Positions 47,718 to 60,066 of a stretch of DNA of 64,000 nucleotides are shown piece after piece. Position 1 is the stretch's first letter; each line of letters starts with the position of its first letter. Below the pieces are notes generated by a model. It searched no databases. It saw nothing but the letters and a program-made list of their open reading frames with translations, and was not told where the DNA came from. Origin of the DNA: Alligator mississippiensis (lineage: Eukaryota; Chordata; Crocodylia; Alligatoridae). The position numbers and the translations under genes are program-made. The DNA lies in assembly GCF_030867095.1 (NCBI RefSeq), contig NC_081833.1:72359395-72423394 (forward strand). The letters are read 5' to 3'.

Positions 47718-47738
47718 ATGGCGCTCAACAGCGCCCAG
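47718..47738 (+). CDS. USP10: USP10 first coding exon (MALNSAQ)
   Basis: The ATG at 47718 opens MALNSAQ and the exon ends CCCAG|GTGAGG in phase 0. Human USP10 begins MALHSPQ and also breaks after this Gln, with the next exon starting YIFGDFSP. USP10 is a cytoplasmic ubiquitin-specific cysteine protease acting on targets such as p53 and binding G3BP1. Only this start exon is in the window, so no catalytic residues can be seen. The call rests on the 7-residue match, the CpG island, the donor site and position immediately downstream of KLHL36, as in mammals. The next exon was not found before 64000. Confidence 0.88.
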
Positions 47739-48057
47739 GTGAGGCCCAGCCCCGCGCGGGGGGCCCGCGGGCCGCTGGCGGAGCCGGGGGGCGGCGCGGG
47801 GCGCGGGCAGCATGCTGCCGGCTAGGCCCCGCGCCCTTCTGCGGCCTCATTCAATCGCCTCGCGGCGGCCGCGGCGCCTCCCCGCCCCCTCCCGGGGCCG
47901 CTCCCGCGCCCGCTCCTCCGCCGGCTGCGCTGCGCCGCGCCGCGCCGCGCCGCGCCGGGGAGCGGGGCCGGGGCCGGGGCCGGGAGGTTTGCAGACAGGA
48001 CTGCGGGGCAGGGTGGGGCGGGTGGGGGCAGGGGGTGCAGCACTAGCGGGGGGCTGC

Positions 48058-48290
48058 TTCCTTTTCTAATTTATTTTCTTTTCCTTTCTAATTTATTTTC
48101 TCTTTCCTCATTTCTTTTCTTTTCTAATTTATTTTCTTTTCCTTTCTAATTTATTTTCTCTTCTCATTTCTTTTTCTTCTTTTCCTAATTCCTTTTTTTC
48201 TTTTCTTTTCCTTTATTTTCCTAATTTCTTTTTCCTCCTCTTTTCCTAATTCCTTTTTTTCTCTTCTTTTCCTTTCTCTTTTCTCATTTC
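48058..48290 (+). repeat. Pyrimidine-rich tandem tract in USP10 intron 1
   Basis: Almost pure C/T with scattered A, built from recurring 'ctaatttattttcttttcct' and 'tttctcatttcttt' units of about 30-40 bp. Confidence 0.9.
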
Positions 48291-48819
48291 TTCCTTTCAC
48301 TCTGCCAGGCTCTGGTTTCTCCGGGCTATCCCTCTTCCTCCCCCTTAAGTGGGAGCAGCTCCCTCATTGGGGTAGCGCTGTTTGTCGGTCTGTATTTCTC
48401 TGGTTTCTGAGTATTAACACCCCTCCCCCCTTTTTAATTTTTTTTAACTTGGACCAACTCCCCTGTTGGGGTAACGCTAGCCAGGCTTTCCAATGCAAAG
48501 CTGTCTGCCTCGGGCACAGGAAGCTGTCTTTGTGCCCTGGATGAAATGCCCTCTGCCCTCCCCTTTCCTTTGCGTTCCTCCTTCTTTCTTTTTTGTGGAC
48601 GTTAGGGGAAGGTTGAAAGGTGTCCCAGCAGCTCCGTTTGGGCCTCGTGCCTTTGCAAGAAGAAAAGGCAGGGGGCGGGGCGGGCAGGGGGCGGGGCGGG
48701 GCGAGGCGGGACACATGTTTGAATGGGCAAGGTGGAGGCTCGGGGTTTTAAAGACGGGCGTAAAGCAGCAGTGCCTGCCCGCGCTGATGGGCGCTGCTTT
48801 TTGTAGGCAGACGAGGTTG

Positions 48820-48920
48820 TTCGGGTAAATCGGATATCTTTTCTTAAACCAACTCAAATAGTTGGAAAAATTCTTAGCAAGTTTTTGGGCTCAGACACCC
48901 TTTGTCAGGCTGAGGGAGCA
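48820..48920 (-). repeat. CTGATGA-core repeat, degraded copy
   Basis: The minus strand reads CCTGACAAAGGGTGTCTGAG then cccaaaaacttgcta, followed by 'ccaactatttgagttggttt' and 'aagaaaagatatccg'. It is the same family as the copies near 362 and 46620, with the core mutated. Confidence 0.65.
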
Positions 48921-48947
48921 TCTTTTTGTAAGCATATATCTTGAAGC

Positions 48948-48964
48948 GGGGGGGGGGGGGGGGG
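48948..48964 (+). repeat. Poly(G) run
   Basis: About 17 uninterrupted G residues. Confidence 0.95.
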
Positions 48965-49250
48965 CACGCCAAAGTTTTCCTGAACTTGGATTGCGTTGTC
49001 CCTTGCACGGCGGCCTGCTACCTGTTGTTTCATGGGGTTGGGGGAAAAATGACATTTCATCCAAAAAAAAAAAAAGGTGTTAAGCTAAGATGGTCACGTA
49101 CTGCGTTTTGTTCTGTTTTCTTTCTGAAAGTTATTGACTAAAATATACAGCTCTAAGAAAACTTCCTATTAATTATAGCATTTTTGAAGCACAGTTTATA
49201 CTTGATGAAACTACTCTAGTTGCATTTTTGTCGGGCCTGATTTTGTAAGC

Positions 49251-49274
49251 TTTTTTTTTTTTTTTTTTTTTTTT
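49251..49274 (+). repeat. Poly(T) run
   Basis: 24 uninterrupted T residues. Confidence 0.95.
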
Positions 49275-51929
49275 GGACACTTAGTGCTTGGTTTCTTTGC
49301 CTTGTCATTGTACTTAAAGTTTCTACACCTTGTTCATTTGTACTTAATGTATTAGTACGTAGCATGGTGCTTATATAGTTTTATGCTCCATAACTTTGCA
49401 AGAGCTTGACCAATACATGGTAATTAGCAGGCAGACTACAACTTGCAGCGTTTGAAAACAGAAATCTCAAGGTTCAGCTTGCAAGCATTTTTGTTTTCTT
49501 CTCCATCCACCCTGCTCTCAGTCCCCAGAGTTGAGTATAACAGGCATTGTATACAGGTATTTTTATTCAGGTATCATGTGAAACTGAAAGGCGGGTTTTC
49601 ATGATGTGCCCATGGCAGATCTTGGTCCCTGTCCTGATGTTTCTTTTTGAGAAATAGTGCTGATCAATTAGTAGGGCTGATCAATTAGTAGAACTGCACA
49701 ATGCTTAAAAATAAACTAGTTTAAGTGTAACATGCCTTCACCTTTGCTTTTTCCAGTACTTGCTTTTTTTGTAATGAAAATCATTAGGGCCCTGATCCAA
49801 AAGAATTGAGTTTAACTTTACATACCCTTGAGTATTCTTGTTGTCAGTGAGATTGCCCTTAAGGTAAAAATCAGTATATCAAACTCAGGATTTAAGCCCA
49901 TTTGTGCATATCTTTAACAAATGAGTTGATAGAACAGTTTTGCCAATAATCTTGGTAAATTTATTTTTATCAGCAGATTTTGCTCATCTGTATTTTGTTC
50001 TATAGAAAGATATTGCTTTAAATGCTTAAAGTAGGGAGGTGAGTAAAACTTGGCAGGGAAATGACTTCTGAGGGCATCCTCAAGAGAGCAGTTTATGGAA
50101 CGCTGAGGTGAAGAAGAAAAGTTTCTTATATGAATGAAGGTGAAGTTTTTGATGCAGCTGTGTTACTGATTTTTAACGTCATCAAAATGTATTAGGGTAA
50201 AGACTGAGGAAAAAAGTTTAATATGAACAAAATGTTCCAAGATTGGAACTCTAAATCGCATAGTATTTGTCTTCCCCCAAGATAGGTATTTTTGAGTTTA
50301 ATTGCTAAAAATAGTTTGTCACAAAGGAAAGATCATAATTTGCAGCTCAAGAAGACTGTTGTGAGAAATCTGAAACACAGAGTCAGATTTTGCACAAACA
50401 GTGTTCTCATACCAAGAGATTTTTAGCAGGATGGGGGAGACTAAACACAGGTTTTCATTACACATGTAGTGCTTTTATTTGAAAGGAGAGTGTCTGACTC
50501 GTTGAAAAGCTCAGTTTAAAATTAGTTTTGATGATCCGTACAAAATGCATTTGAGAATATCCCATCACAGTTCAATTGCACTGGCTGCTTGTGCTTTTTA
50601 AAATTATTATTCTAAGAAGCTATTTCATAATCATCTTAGTTAAACACTTAAGTATAGTTGTCACGTTGTTATGGGTGTGTTCTGAACCTATTTCAAATCT
50701 ATACAGTGATTTTTGGTTTTGGGTTGGCTGCTTTCTTTTCAAGGTAGACCTCGAAGTAAACCAGTTGTAGAAGAGATTGAGCCATTTTTTAATATGATAA
50801 ATGCTTGAAATTATATTTCAGTAGGGAAACTTCCCAAAAAATCTCCATTTAAAATACAAATGAAACTTCAATGTAAGTGTAGAAATTTCTTTACAGGAAA
50901 ATGGCTGCAATGGTAGTCATGAGTCCTGTGAACAGTTCCTGGCTTTTAGGTGGAACTGTATTACTAAACTTTGTATGTGAAACTTGTGAAAAAAAATTAA
51001 ATGGGGAAAGAGATATAAAAGGAGAATGTTCAGAGAACAAAATAAGCAGAAACAATTCAGTCTGGTAGTAGATAAATTTTGTGTCATACCTGACCATGAC
51101 ATGACTAAAAGGAAAACTTCTCAACCAGTTTGCTGTGGGGTCTTTGTCAATTCTAGATCGCAGCACTTTTTAAAAGGCCTTTTTATTGTTGATAATGCAC
51201 GTCTTTAATGAATCCAGTTTCCACACTGTCTAATTAGAGAATGTCTGTTGTCTAAGCACGCTGCTGCTTCCATTCAGTTATTTTACTAGTTCTAAAGCTG
51301 AAGGGGAAAAATTGATTTCTCATATAGATGAACTAAAGCTGTTCATTTTCTTTTTGGTGTGATACATGTGCAACATGCTGTGTCGTACAAAACAGACAAA
51401 TCTGTTGTAATAGAACTTGCTGGCCTTGGTCCAGTGGATTATAGTCATTTGTCACTTTAATGCCATTTCAGCAGTGTAGATGTTCATCTCCAAAGAATTA
51501 CACATGCTAGAACTGCAGTTTTTCTTTTGGTGGAAATGCTTTCTTTGTGATCATTTAACATACAACTCAGGATTTAGGAACATTGTATGGAACAAAGATG
51601 CTTCATAGCAGAAAAGCCTCATGGGATATTTTGATACATTTAAATTTGCGATTACAAGCCAATACTCTGTTGTGTAACTATAAGGTGGTTCTTTTACGAA
51701 ACAGGACTATAAAGACTGCTGATTTCGGATGGTATTACCAGTAATGGGGAATGGGTGGTGTTGGGATCTTTTATTTTACCAGATTTGTCCTACGGTGTAA
51801 TGGATAATTCTTCTAAATAATTTAAAATATAATCCTATCTGAAAGTTAATATTAATGTGTTCAAAGTTTAACTCTTTAAGCTTGTCTGTTCACATTGGTT
51901 CAAACAGTTTTTTGTGATATGGAATGATT

Positions 51930-52015
51930 TAAATGGGGATGATCCTACACTGAGTGGGAGGGTTGGACTAGATAACCTCAAGACCCCATCCAGCCCTATT
52001 TTTCTGTGTTTTTAA
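51930..52015 (+). mobile_element. CR1 LINE 3' tail fragment
   Basis: Contains 'gggatgatcctacactgagt', 'ggagggttggactagataac' and 'cccatccagccctatttttc', the forward CR1 3' end. Confidence 0.85.
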
Positions 52016-53921
52016 GTGATAGTCTAAGTGATAAGGAAGCACGCTAGTTTTCTGACTCGTACACAAAATATTGAGAGGATCTAGCTTATTTGCATGTATT
52101 CCTAATATCAATATAGTATTTACATTTCCCCTCCCCCTTGGTTTGAAATAACTTGCATTTAATCTTTAGGCAATGTTGCAAGGCTAGTCTTTTTTTTCCT
52201 TGTTTTTTGTTGATGGTTAAGTCTGAGTGGTGCTCCAGACAGATCCAAAGGATATATTAAAAACTAGTTGCACTCATACTTACAATTTCTTCTCAAAAAC
52301 CCACATGATACGTAATGGGTGCTTTTTCTTGTAGCATATTGAAATTGAAGTAAATGATCATTAGTATTTTGTGGGTGTGATGCAAGTTATAGTTTCTAAA
52401 TTTAAATTTACATGGGCTTCATGTTTAGCAAAACGCATCCTCAGAGAGTTGATATCCTAAGGAAGGAGTGGTGATGGAAGCACTCTTGCTGTGCTGTTAT
52501 AACTATTTGGAAATCATTAAAAGTTAGTATTCTGTAGCTGGGGATTGGCATGGCTTTGGCTTTGCAGTCGAGGACTTTACATGGGTTACCAATCTGTGTG
52601 GCTGGAAATATATTTTCTGCCTTGTGCACTTCTGTATGCTGTCACTAATTTGTCACGTTTGAATAGGTTGAACTGATTACTGTTTGGTATGAGCTGTAGT
52701 TAAGGAAATATCACTTTGGTTAATGAGGGGGAAGGAGAAACATTTTTATTTAATGCTTAAGTCTTCTTAATGAAGGAGGATTTGGAAGCTGTTGAAAGGG
52801 AGAAGAGGCAAAGTTCTCTGTACCAAAAATTCTGCTGTACAGGCATACCCTAAATGTAATATGAGCAAAACCTTTAAAAGCAGTTTAAAAAAAAGTAGAT
52901 TTTCCTCCAGTGCTTTTATGTAGTAGATGCCTCCCATCTCCTTCCTCCCTCAGAACAGGGCATAAAATCCTAGCTAAAAGGACAGCACCACAGTAAGGGT
53001 GCAGAGTTGTCTGTATTCTTTCAGTGCAGTGGATAGGATTTTTCTTTTCATACATCATTTACAACTTACTGCAGTAATTTTAGAAAGTCAGGGCATTTCC
53101 TCTTATTTTTTTTCCTTGTGAAAGCTACAGATTGGTAATTATTTTATCAACCTTATTAAAAGTAAAGTTGCTGCACATTTTTCTCACAATGTATTTGTGG
53201 TGAAACAGTAAGCTTAACTCCTGCTGGTATCAGTGATGTGCTTACCCTTCATAGTACTTCTGCTGCCTTGAAAGTAATGACTCTTTTCAAGGGTAGTCAA
53301 CTCTGTTACCATGTACAGCACGTTACTTACCATGTGCGTAGACCTTTTTTTAGTGGTGTAGAAAAACACTAATGCAGACTTTGAGGCTTCATGTATGCAA
53401 GAAACCATGCTTCTTTAGACCTCCAGGGCACAAGATCCTGTGCTACAGACTTGACTTCTGGTGTGCCTTCAGAAGTTTATTTGGCTGATCTGGTCTGCCG
53501 TAGTGGTGGAAAAGAGTTACCAATTCAGAAGCAGCTTCCCCTGCAAGCTCAGAGGTAATGGGTGCAGAACTAGAAGGGAAGGAAGGTATCAGTGAGTTGC
53601 ATCATGGTGTGTAGGGGTACCATGAATACTGTCTTATTCCAGGCTGGATGTGAGGTAGAGTTAAAAGAAAGTAAAAAGGGAATGGTTGCTCTGAGGGTGG
53701 AGACTGAATTTGATTCAGCTGCCTAGTTATGTTTGTATTCCATTACCAATGGGTACTTTGAGGGCACATAGTAAAAGACATGCTTCATCCTAAAAGCATG
53801 AGACAGGAATGGGTGAGGTTGGGGGGGCACAGAGGTACAGACATGCCTGACATTAACAGGTGGCTGGAGTTGGAAATAGGAATCGGGTGTCTTGAATCTC
53901 AGGCTAGCGCTCTAACAATTC

Positions 53922-54090
53922 ATAGAATCATAGAAGTAGGGTCAGAAGGGACCTTGTAGATCTTCAAGTCTGACCCCCTGCCTGGGCAGGAGGAAAACTG
54001 GGTTCAAATGACCCCAGCCAGGTAGGCCCCAGCCAGGTAGGCATCGAGCCGCTTCTTAAAGACCCCCATTAAACCATGCTTCTTCAACTG
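53922..54090 (-). mobile_element. CR1 LINE 3' tail (minus orientation)
   Basis: The segment starts 'tcatagaatcatagaagtag', the reverse of the CR1 terminal ATTCTATG octamers (two copies). It continues 'gaagggaccttgtagatctt' and 'tgaccccctgcctgggcagg', ending near 'agccgcttcttaaagaccc'. A 15-bp internal duplication ('ccccagccaggtagg') is visible. The text matches a CR1 subfamily I associate with crocodilians. Confidence 0.88.
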
Positions 54091-57000
54091 AGGCACTGGT
54101 AACTAAAATCAGAAATAATGCCACTGCAGGGTGAAAATCCTCTCTCTCTTTTTCCCCTTGCCTTCATAAAAATATAAAACCCAGCTCTTTGAATTCCTAG
54201 CACGTGTTCTACAGTTCATTGGTATAAAGCCTAAGATGTGGTATGTTGAAAATCAAAAGTAATTATGAAGTGTTTTGGGAGAATGATTAAAATTTAGATC
54301 TCTAAACATAAATTTGAGTTTTAGTAGGGGAGAATTAGCTTTATTGATTACATTATCTGTAGATTACAAACAACAAGGCAGTAGCTATGTAATAAAACTG
54401 GGAGCACGAGTTGCAAGGCAGAAAAGATGAAATTATAACATTTGCTTAGTCATCTATGTCTTTTATTCTCAGTCTCAACAAAATATCAGTTTGAGTAGCT
54501 GCTCAACAAAGAAATCTCCAAAAAGGTCTTTAATTAATATTGCCTGCAAACACAAGATTTTTTTCTCAGCTATTTTATGCATAAGTTTGTGGAGGGGGGG
54601 TAGAGACAGGGAAGATATATCGCATCTAGTCTCTCGGCTTCTTATATAGAAGCCATTAACAAATGATGGTTGCTGCTATTTTAGCTATGTGTTTAGGAAA
54701 TTTAGCAGTTGAAATATGCAAGAGCCAGCAACATGCATCCCCTGTGTTCCGGGAACCACTAACGGGTGCTCTGTGGACAACAGCGTATGCATTTTTGAAT
54801 GGATTAAGAAGATGTCAGTGTGATCAGCTTGCTACATGGCATTCAGCACCAGTTTGGTGCTTGGCTAAACCCCAAGTTTTTGAGTAATACATCATATCAT
54901 GCTTTGTGTGTTACTTGAATCTGCTTCAGAATGACTTCTTGCATGATAATCATTGTGCTTAAGTTGTTAGTTCATCCAACCACAAGTGACTACAGCCAAA
55001 GGCCAGAGGATAACTCTTCCATAATCATTTCAAATGTAAGGTTCTAACATATTCCATATGCTTTTGGAATAATCAAAAGTTATAACACTGAGTATGCATA
55101 AAGTCAGGGAAAATGATATTCTTGTTCACTGAAGTCTTGTTATTAGTATCCTTCCACATTTTGAACTGATTGATGTGTAAGTAAGTAAGATAGGAATGAC
55201 TCTGGTGCTATTTGATGTCTGTATGGCTTAGTAAGACACCCACTTCCAAAGTGGATGTGAAACCAAAGATGACAACGCTGTCTACTTAGAAGCTTTCTTT
55301 TTAATGTGCTGATTAAAGGTGTACAATTTCAAAGTGAGGAATATCCTGGCTTTATAATTGACAGGTCAGAATCTATAGAAATCTTGTTCTGTGGGTTTAA
55401 AAGAGTATTTTACAGTTTTAACGTTTTACTAAGTTCATTTCATTTCACAATTTGGAAGAAGGGAAGATATGTTAGCTTATTATCTTAATAAAGTTGAGGA
55501 GTTCAGTATTTCCCATATTCTGCTTGTTGATATGTGCAAAAGGAACATAAAGGACCACAGGAGAAAAGCAATTTGAGAACAGTAAAGGACAGTATAATAG
55601 GTAGTAAAACAAGTATACAGTTTTTGTATATCGTAAGATGATAAGAAATTTGAATTTAGAGCTCTCAGTGTAAAAAAAGATAGGTTGTAAAAAGTAATAA
55701 CGGTCTCCATACTCATATGCATTTATGTTTAAGCAGATTTCTAGGTTTTTCAGTGTAAAAACTCTGAATAAGTTTTAGTATCCTTATGTTTTGTGTTAAT
55801 GATTTTCAAACTGTTCTCATGCAATGAATGCATATTTAATATATAGGAATTTACATTTTACAGAAAGAATGAATCCCAAATCTATTAGGCTGTTGAAATT
55901 TTCCCCTAAGGGGAGTGAGTAAGTCTCATTATTTGAAATTTTTAAAATTAGGCAAAGCCTTAGTACTAGATAATGATACTGCATATAGACAAGAGAAGAT
56001 ACTAGGTCATTGTAAGCCACTTTTAACTTGATTAATCAAGTGCTGTACTATTAAAGTTTTCTAATGTAGATATTACATCATACACTTAGGATTAGTGACA
56101 GAGCAAGCATCACGTTTGTATCCACAGACCAGTATCAGCGTGTGTATTTAAATAAAGCACCAATTGCACATGCAGGTGTCCTGTGGAAAAGTCAAAAGAG
56201 AGTGTGACATGTTAAGTCACAGCATTTCACTAAAATTCTGAAAGGTGCTCAGGTACTGCAGGTATTGTGATGGATTAAGAACTCATATAGAATTATGAAG
56301 CATTCATTAGAAGAATGCTACTTAAGTACCAAAAGGAAAGAAACGGCAGAAATCAAAATTTCACAAATAAGCTTATATGGTCCCTTTTTGTATATACCTC
56401 ATGATACATAATTTTATTGCGTGCGCAGTTTTTTTTTCCACAGGACCACTGGCTTATTCAGTGTGTAGGATACAGTGGTATCCATTAAGCTTTATTCATA
56501 TTTTTTATTGTTTAATGAGTGGTCCAATGCTTTATTTATTGCCCACAATTCAAACTCTGCTCTAAAGGCAGTTACTAACATCTAGCTTTTTTATATTGGT
56601 CAACACAATAGCATTAGCATTATGTAGCACTCGAGTGTTTTCAAACTATAGCTCCTATTTGCTTACATTACAGTTCTGAACATTTAGTGCTTCTGCAAAT
56701 TGCATTCTAGCTGGACAACACAACAAAGAGGAATGTATACTTATTTCTTTGAGAAGCTCAGGTTCAGTGGCTTGTGAGCATCCCATGGGAACATTGGCAG
56801 AGGCAAATGCAAATTTTAGTTCTCCAGGTTTAGAATTAATTGCAATTCATTCCCAAAGCATGTCCATCCTGTCTTGAATGAAACATTTCATCATCTAATT
56901 AAAGAATGTATCACAGTGTGCGTGCAGAAGCGGCTCAAATTTAGATTGTACAAGTAACCTTAATTTCAGCACCTCCAAACTAAAGTGTACATGACATAGC

Positions 57001-57185
57001 AACTTCCATGTCCCTTAAGTTTTTTGGTGTAATTTCTTCATTTTTTTTAATTTTGTTTTGTTTTTAAAGATAAATTTAAGATGGTAAATTTCATTGGCCA
57101 TATTCACATTGGCATCCACAAGGTTGGAAACTTAAGATTCACAGCACAGACCTTTGCTATTTTAGATACAGTAGTAATTGATAAC

Positions 57186-57680
57186 TAGGGACCTACCTAA
57201 TAATGCAGCAACTGCCTCCTGATTTCATGGGCAGAACACAGGGCTTGGCAGTCATTTCATGGGCAGAGTGTGGTGGGTCCTGGTGGCCCCACACCTTGCC
57301 GCTGATTGGCTGAGGCCTGTTTGCCATGCAGCCCCACCCCTTGCCACCAATTGTCGGAAAGGGGTGAGGCCACAAGACAGGCAGCCCTCACAGCCAATCA
57401 GGGACAGGGGTGGCAGCCATCTTGCTGGTAGGTTTTTGAGTAGGCAGCCCCCCTGCCTTTCCTGCCCCAGTGGCAGCCATCTTGCTGGTTGGTGTTCAAG
57501 TAGGCAACCCCCTGTTTTTCCTGCCCCCTCCCTCTTTCCAGTACCCACCATGAGGACTGCAGACTCCTTCTACTGAGCCAGCATTTTATTTTCCATAGCT
57601 TTTTTTTTCCCCTTGCAGATTTTGTGGGCAATGCCTGGATTTGGCAAAATCCATGAAATCACAGTTGTGGTAGGTTGCTA
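57186..57680. mobile_element. Nonautonomous hAT element (495 bp) with perfect 8-bp duplication
   Basis: The inverted termini are tagggacctacctaa on the left and (reverse-complemented) tagcaacctaccacaa on the right, followed on both sides by 'tgatttcatgg'. The flanks ttgataac at 57178-57185 and 57681-57688 are identical, the 8-bp target duplication of hAT elements. Inside, a 60-bp tandem duplication carries 'ggcagccatcttgctgg' twice. There is no transposase. Confidence 0.93.
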
Positions 57681-58417
57681 TTGATAACTCAAGTAAGTTG
57701 TTGACTAGCCCTTTAAAAAAAAAAAGTTAAGACGTTTACTTGGCTAACGGATTTCAGAGGTAGCTAGCTGATGGTGAAGTAATGTCAGAATTTTAGAATC
57801 TTGATTTCTATTCCAGAGGGGCAGAGGGAGAGGGTTTTAACTGATACAGACTCTTCTGCTCTCTGTCCACCCAGAATTTGTCCCCCTCTGCTGTTCTCTC
57901 CAGTCTGCCTGTTCCATTGCACCTGGTTCCTTATGTGCTCCTTAGTCAGTCAGTCAATCCGTGCTACTAGGCTTGCTCTCCAAATCTCCCCTTTTCAGAC
58001 CCATTCTGAGACACTTTGCAATCCCAGTTTCTCTCCTTCTAACAGCTTGTCCTCTTTGGTCCCAATATTGTCAGACACATTGTACTAATCTACTATCTCT
58101 ACTGCAGTTTAGTTTTTGTCCTCTTTTACAGTTGAATCGGAAGGTGGCCTTGGTGTCGGCATTCCTATCAGAAGCCGTTACGGGGTAGTCTGCCTTAATT
58201 CTTGTAACTGTCATCTAGTGAAATTTTCCCTGCCTGTGCTCTCAGAAATGGCTTGATTTGAGCCTGAAGTTACCTTAAATTCAGTACAAGCTGGATACCC
58301 AACATGAAAAATTTCACCCCTAATTGTTGAGCTTCCCAAATTTTGCATTGGGAAGTGTTGGAGAAGCTTAATACTAGGCCCTGTAACATAACAGCAGGAA
58401 ACGTGTTCCTCCTAGCA

Positions 58418-59253
58418 CAGGGGTGGACAAAATGCAGCCCGCTAACTGACTACCTGGCTTGCGGGTCAGCGACCAAAGTCATAGGATCCGGCCTGTAGGG
58501 AGCCAGCGGTTCCAGCTGCTGCATTGTGCTGGGCTGGCGGGCACATCCTGGCCCCGTCCACAGCTTACAGCAGCTCCTGCCCCATGTGCCCAAAGCAGCA
58601 TCAAGTACACACTGGCATCAGCTGTGGGCATTGCCTTCAGGTTTCCACCAGGGATCAGGGCAACTGCCTGGGACCACAGCTGACATGCTGATGCAGCAGC
58701 ATCACCTGCAGACCTGGGAGGATGCCGCAATCCCCAGGGGGAAGCTGCTGCCTGCATCTGTAGCTGTTGCTGGCACCTGTGCAGTGCTGCTTCTGGTGCA
58801 CGGGCTGGGAGCTGGTGTAAGCTGTGGGGCCATGCAATAGGTGCAGGGCTGTTGGTGGAGAGGTGAGGGAGGAGGGTGGGGAATAGAGAGACAGAAATGA
58901 CCCTGCCCCTGGTGAGTGGCAGGGGCCAGTGCTGGGCACCAGGCAAAAGCGGGACCTGGCAGTGGATGCACTCGCTGCTTCCAGAACCCTGGCTGCGGCT
59001 GCCTGGAGCCCACAATGGGGCTGCCCTGTGGTTCCGCCCTGCTGCTGCCACTGCCATCTCCAGGCTGCTCCCAGGGCTGGGATGCTGGAGGACTCTGGTT
59101 TAACTTAAACCAGGAAGGGGTCTGGGGCAGGAGTTGCATAAACTGATTTGACCCAAATCAGTTAAGTCTAATGCTACTTTCAGCCAGGTTTATCTTAAAT
59201 CAGTTTCTGATCACTTAAACCAGTTTGTGTGTAACTTCTGCCCCTAGCCCCTG
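58418..59253. mobile_element. Composite DNA-transposon relic (hAT-like left end; long-TIR right arm)
   Basis: The left side begins caggggtggacaaaatgcag, a hAT/Charlie-type terminus. The right side (59075-59253) matches the arm of the large element at 40465-42115 ('tttgtgtgtaacttctgccc', 'aaactgatttgacc'). The interior is GC-rich. No target duplication joins the two ends, so these may be two abutting elements. A 192-codon minus-strand frame through the GC-rich interior is not credible as a gene. Confidence 0.55.
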
Positions 59254-59824
59254 AGTGCCACTCTAATCCCCTTTCCACCCAATTGGCTGCTTTTTTGTTT
59301 TTTGTTTTTTTGGCTCCCTGCCTGATCTGCTCTTGCTTTCTGTTCCCTATCCTATCTGTTTTTGTGCTTCCTGTCCCTTTCCTGGTCTGCTGTTTGCACG
59401 TGACACACAAGCTGCCTGTGCCTCGTGTAGCCACCCCTGTTCTAATCCATGACAAAACCAGTTTGTTAATGACTCATCTCATTTTGGATTCAACTGTTAA
59501 CAAAGTTTAGCAGGGCCAAAGTATTTACAAGCTTTCTGATTGTAGATTGCTTTAAGGGGTATACTGGATATAAACCACTTGCGAACTGTAATTGTGGCAG
59601 TGTATTGGTTTGCCTGAAATATGATCTTATGTTACCAGATCACCCTAATTTACATAAATCTGTTAAACATAAAATTTGGGTTTGCATAAAAGTTGGAGTT
59701 TATTTAATAGAAGCAAAGTTAGAGCCAAACCACTTTGTTCCATCTTCCAATTGGACAAAATGGTATAAAATAACATTTAAAAAAAATGTTTTACATTTTT
59801 TTGTTGACCAGTTTCATGACAAAT

Positions 59825-59960
59825 GCTATATCGGGCTCATCAACCTTTGGCCTGCAGACCAAATCCAGTCCGTCAAGACTGGATCTGGCCTGATGCAGCT
59901 CAGGCAATCAGCAGCACATTCCAGCCGTGGCACCTGACTTCCATCACTAGTCTGGTCACA
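59825..59960. mobile_element. hAT-like fragment
   Basis: The phrase 'gggctcatcaacctttggcc' followed by 'tgcagaccaaatccagtccg' resembles one end of Charlie-type hAT elements. The other end is not identified. Confidence 0.35.
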
Positions 59961-60066
59961 AAGACATTAACAACAAAAGACTGTACCCAGAACCTCTCTC
60001 CGTATAGTTTTGTGGGTACCGTAAGTCTAATGATTGCTTCAGTTTTGTATTGAGCTGAATTTACTT

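Larger units (their letters stand above)
47450..48055 (+). promoter_or_regulatory. USP10: USP10 CpG-island promoter
   Basis: Dense CpG sequence surrounds the USP10 start codon, with no TATA box. NRF1-type motifs occur at 47518-47529 (TGCGCCTGCGCA) and 47596-47607, and a YY1-type motif AAGATGGCGGC lies at 47647-47657, a common arrangement in housekeeping promoters where YY1 sits just downstream of the start site. A GC-rich intronic tail with ccgcgccgcgccgcg repeats follows to about 48050. The transcription start is probably near 47600-47645, by inference. Confidence 0.8.

Noticed and set aside
47505-48046. Several frames of 100-137 codons around USP10 exon 1
   Set aside because: CpG-island artefacts rich in Arg, Ala, Gly and Pro; only the short MALNSAQ exon fits a known gene.
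50885-50950. Possible USP10 exon after 'tttctttacag' (ENGCNGSHESCEQF)
   Set aside because: Does not resemble the USP10 exon 2 start (YIFGDFSP), and no convincing exon length or donor fits.
58479-59139. Minus-strand frames of 145-192 codons
   Set aside because: They come from the GC-rich interior of a transposon relic, with no recognisable domain.
59605-59937. A 110-codon plus-strand frame
   Set aside because: No family resemblance, AT-rich, and it runs into a hAT-like fragment; chance frame in an intron.
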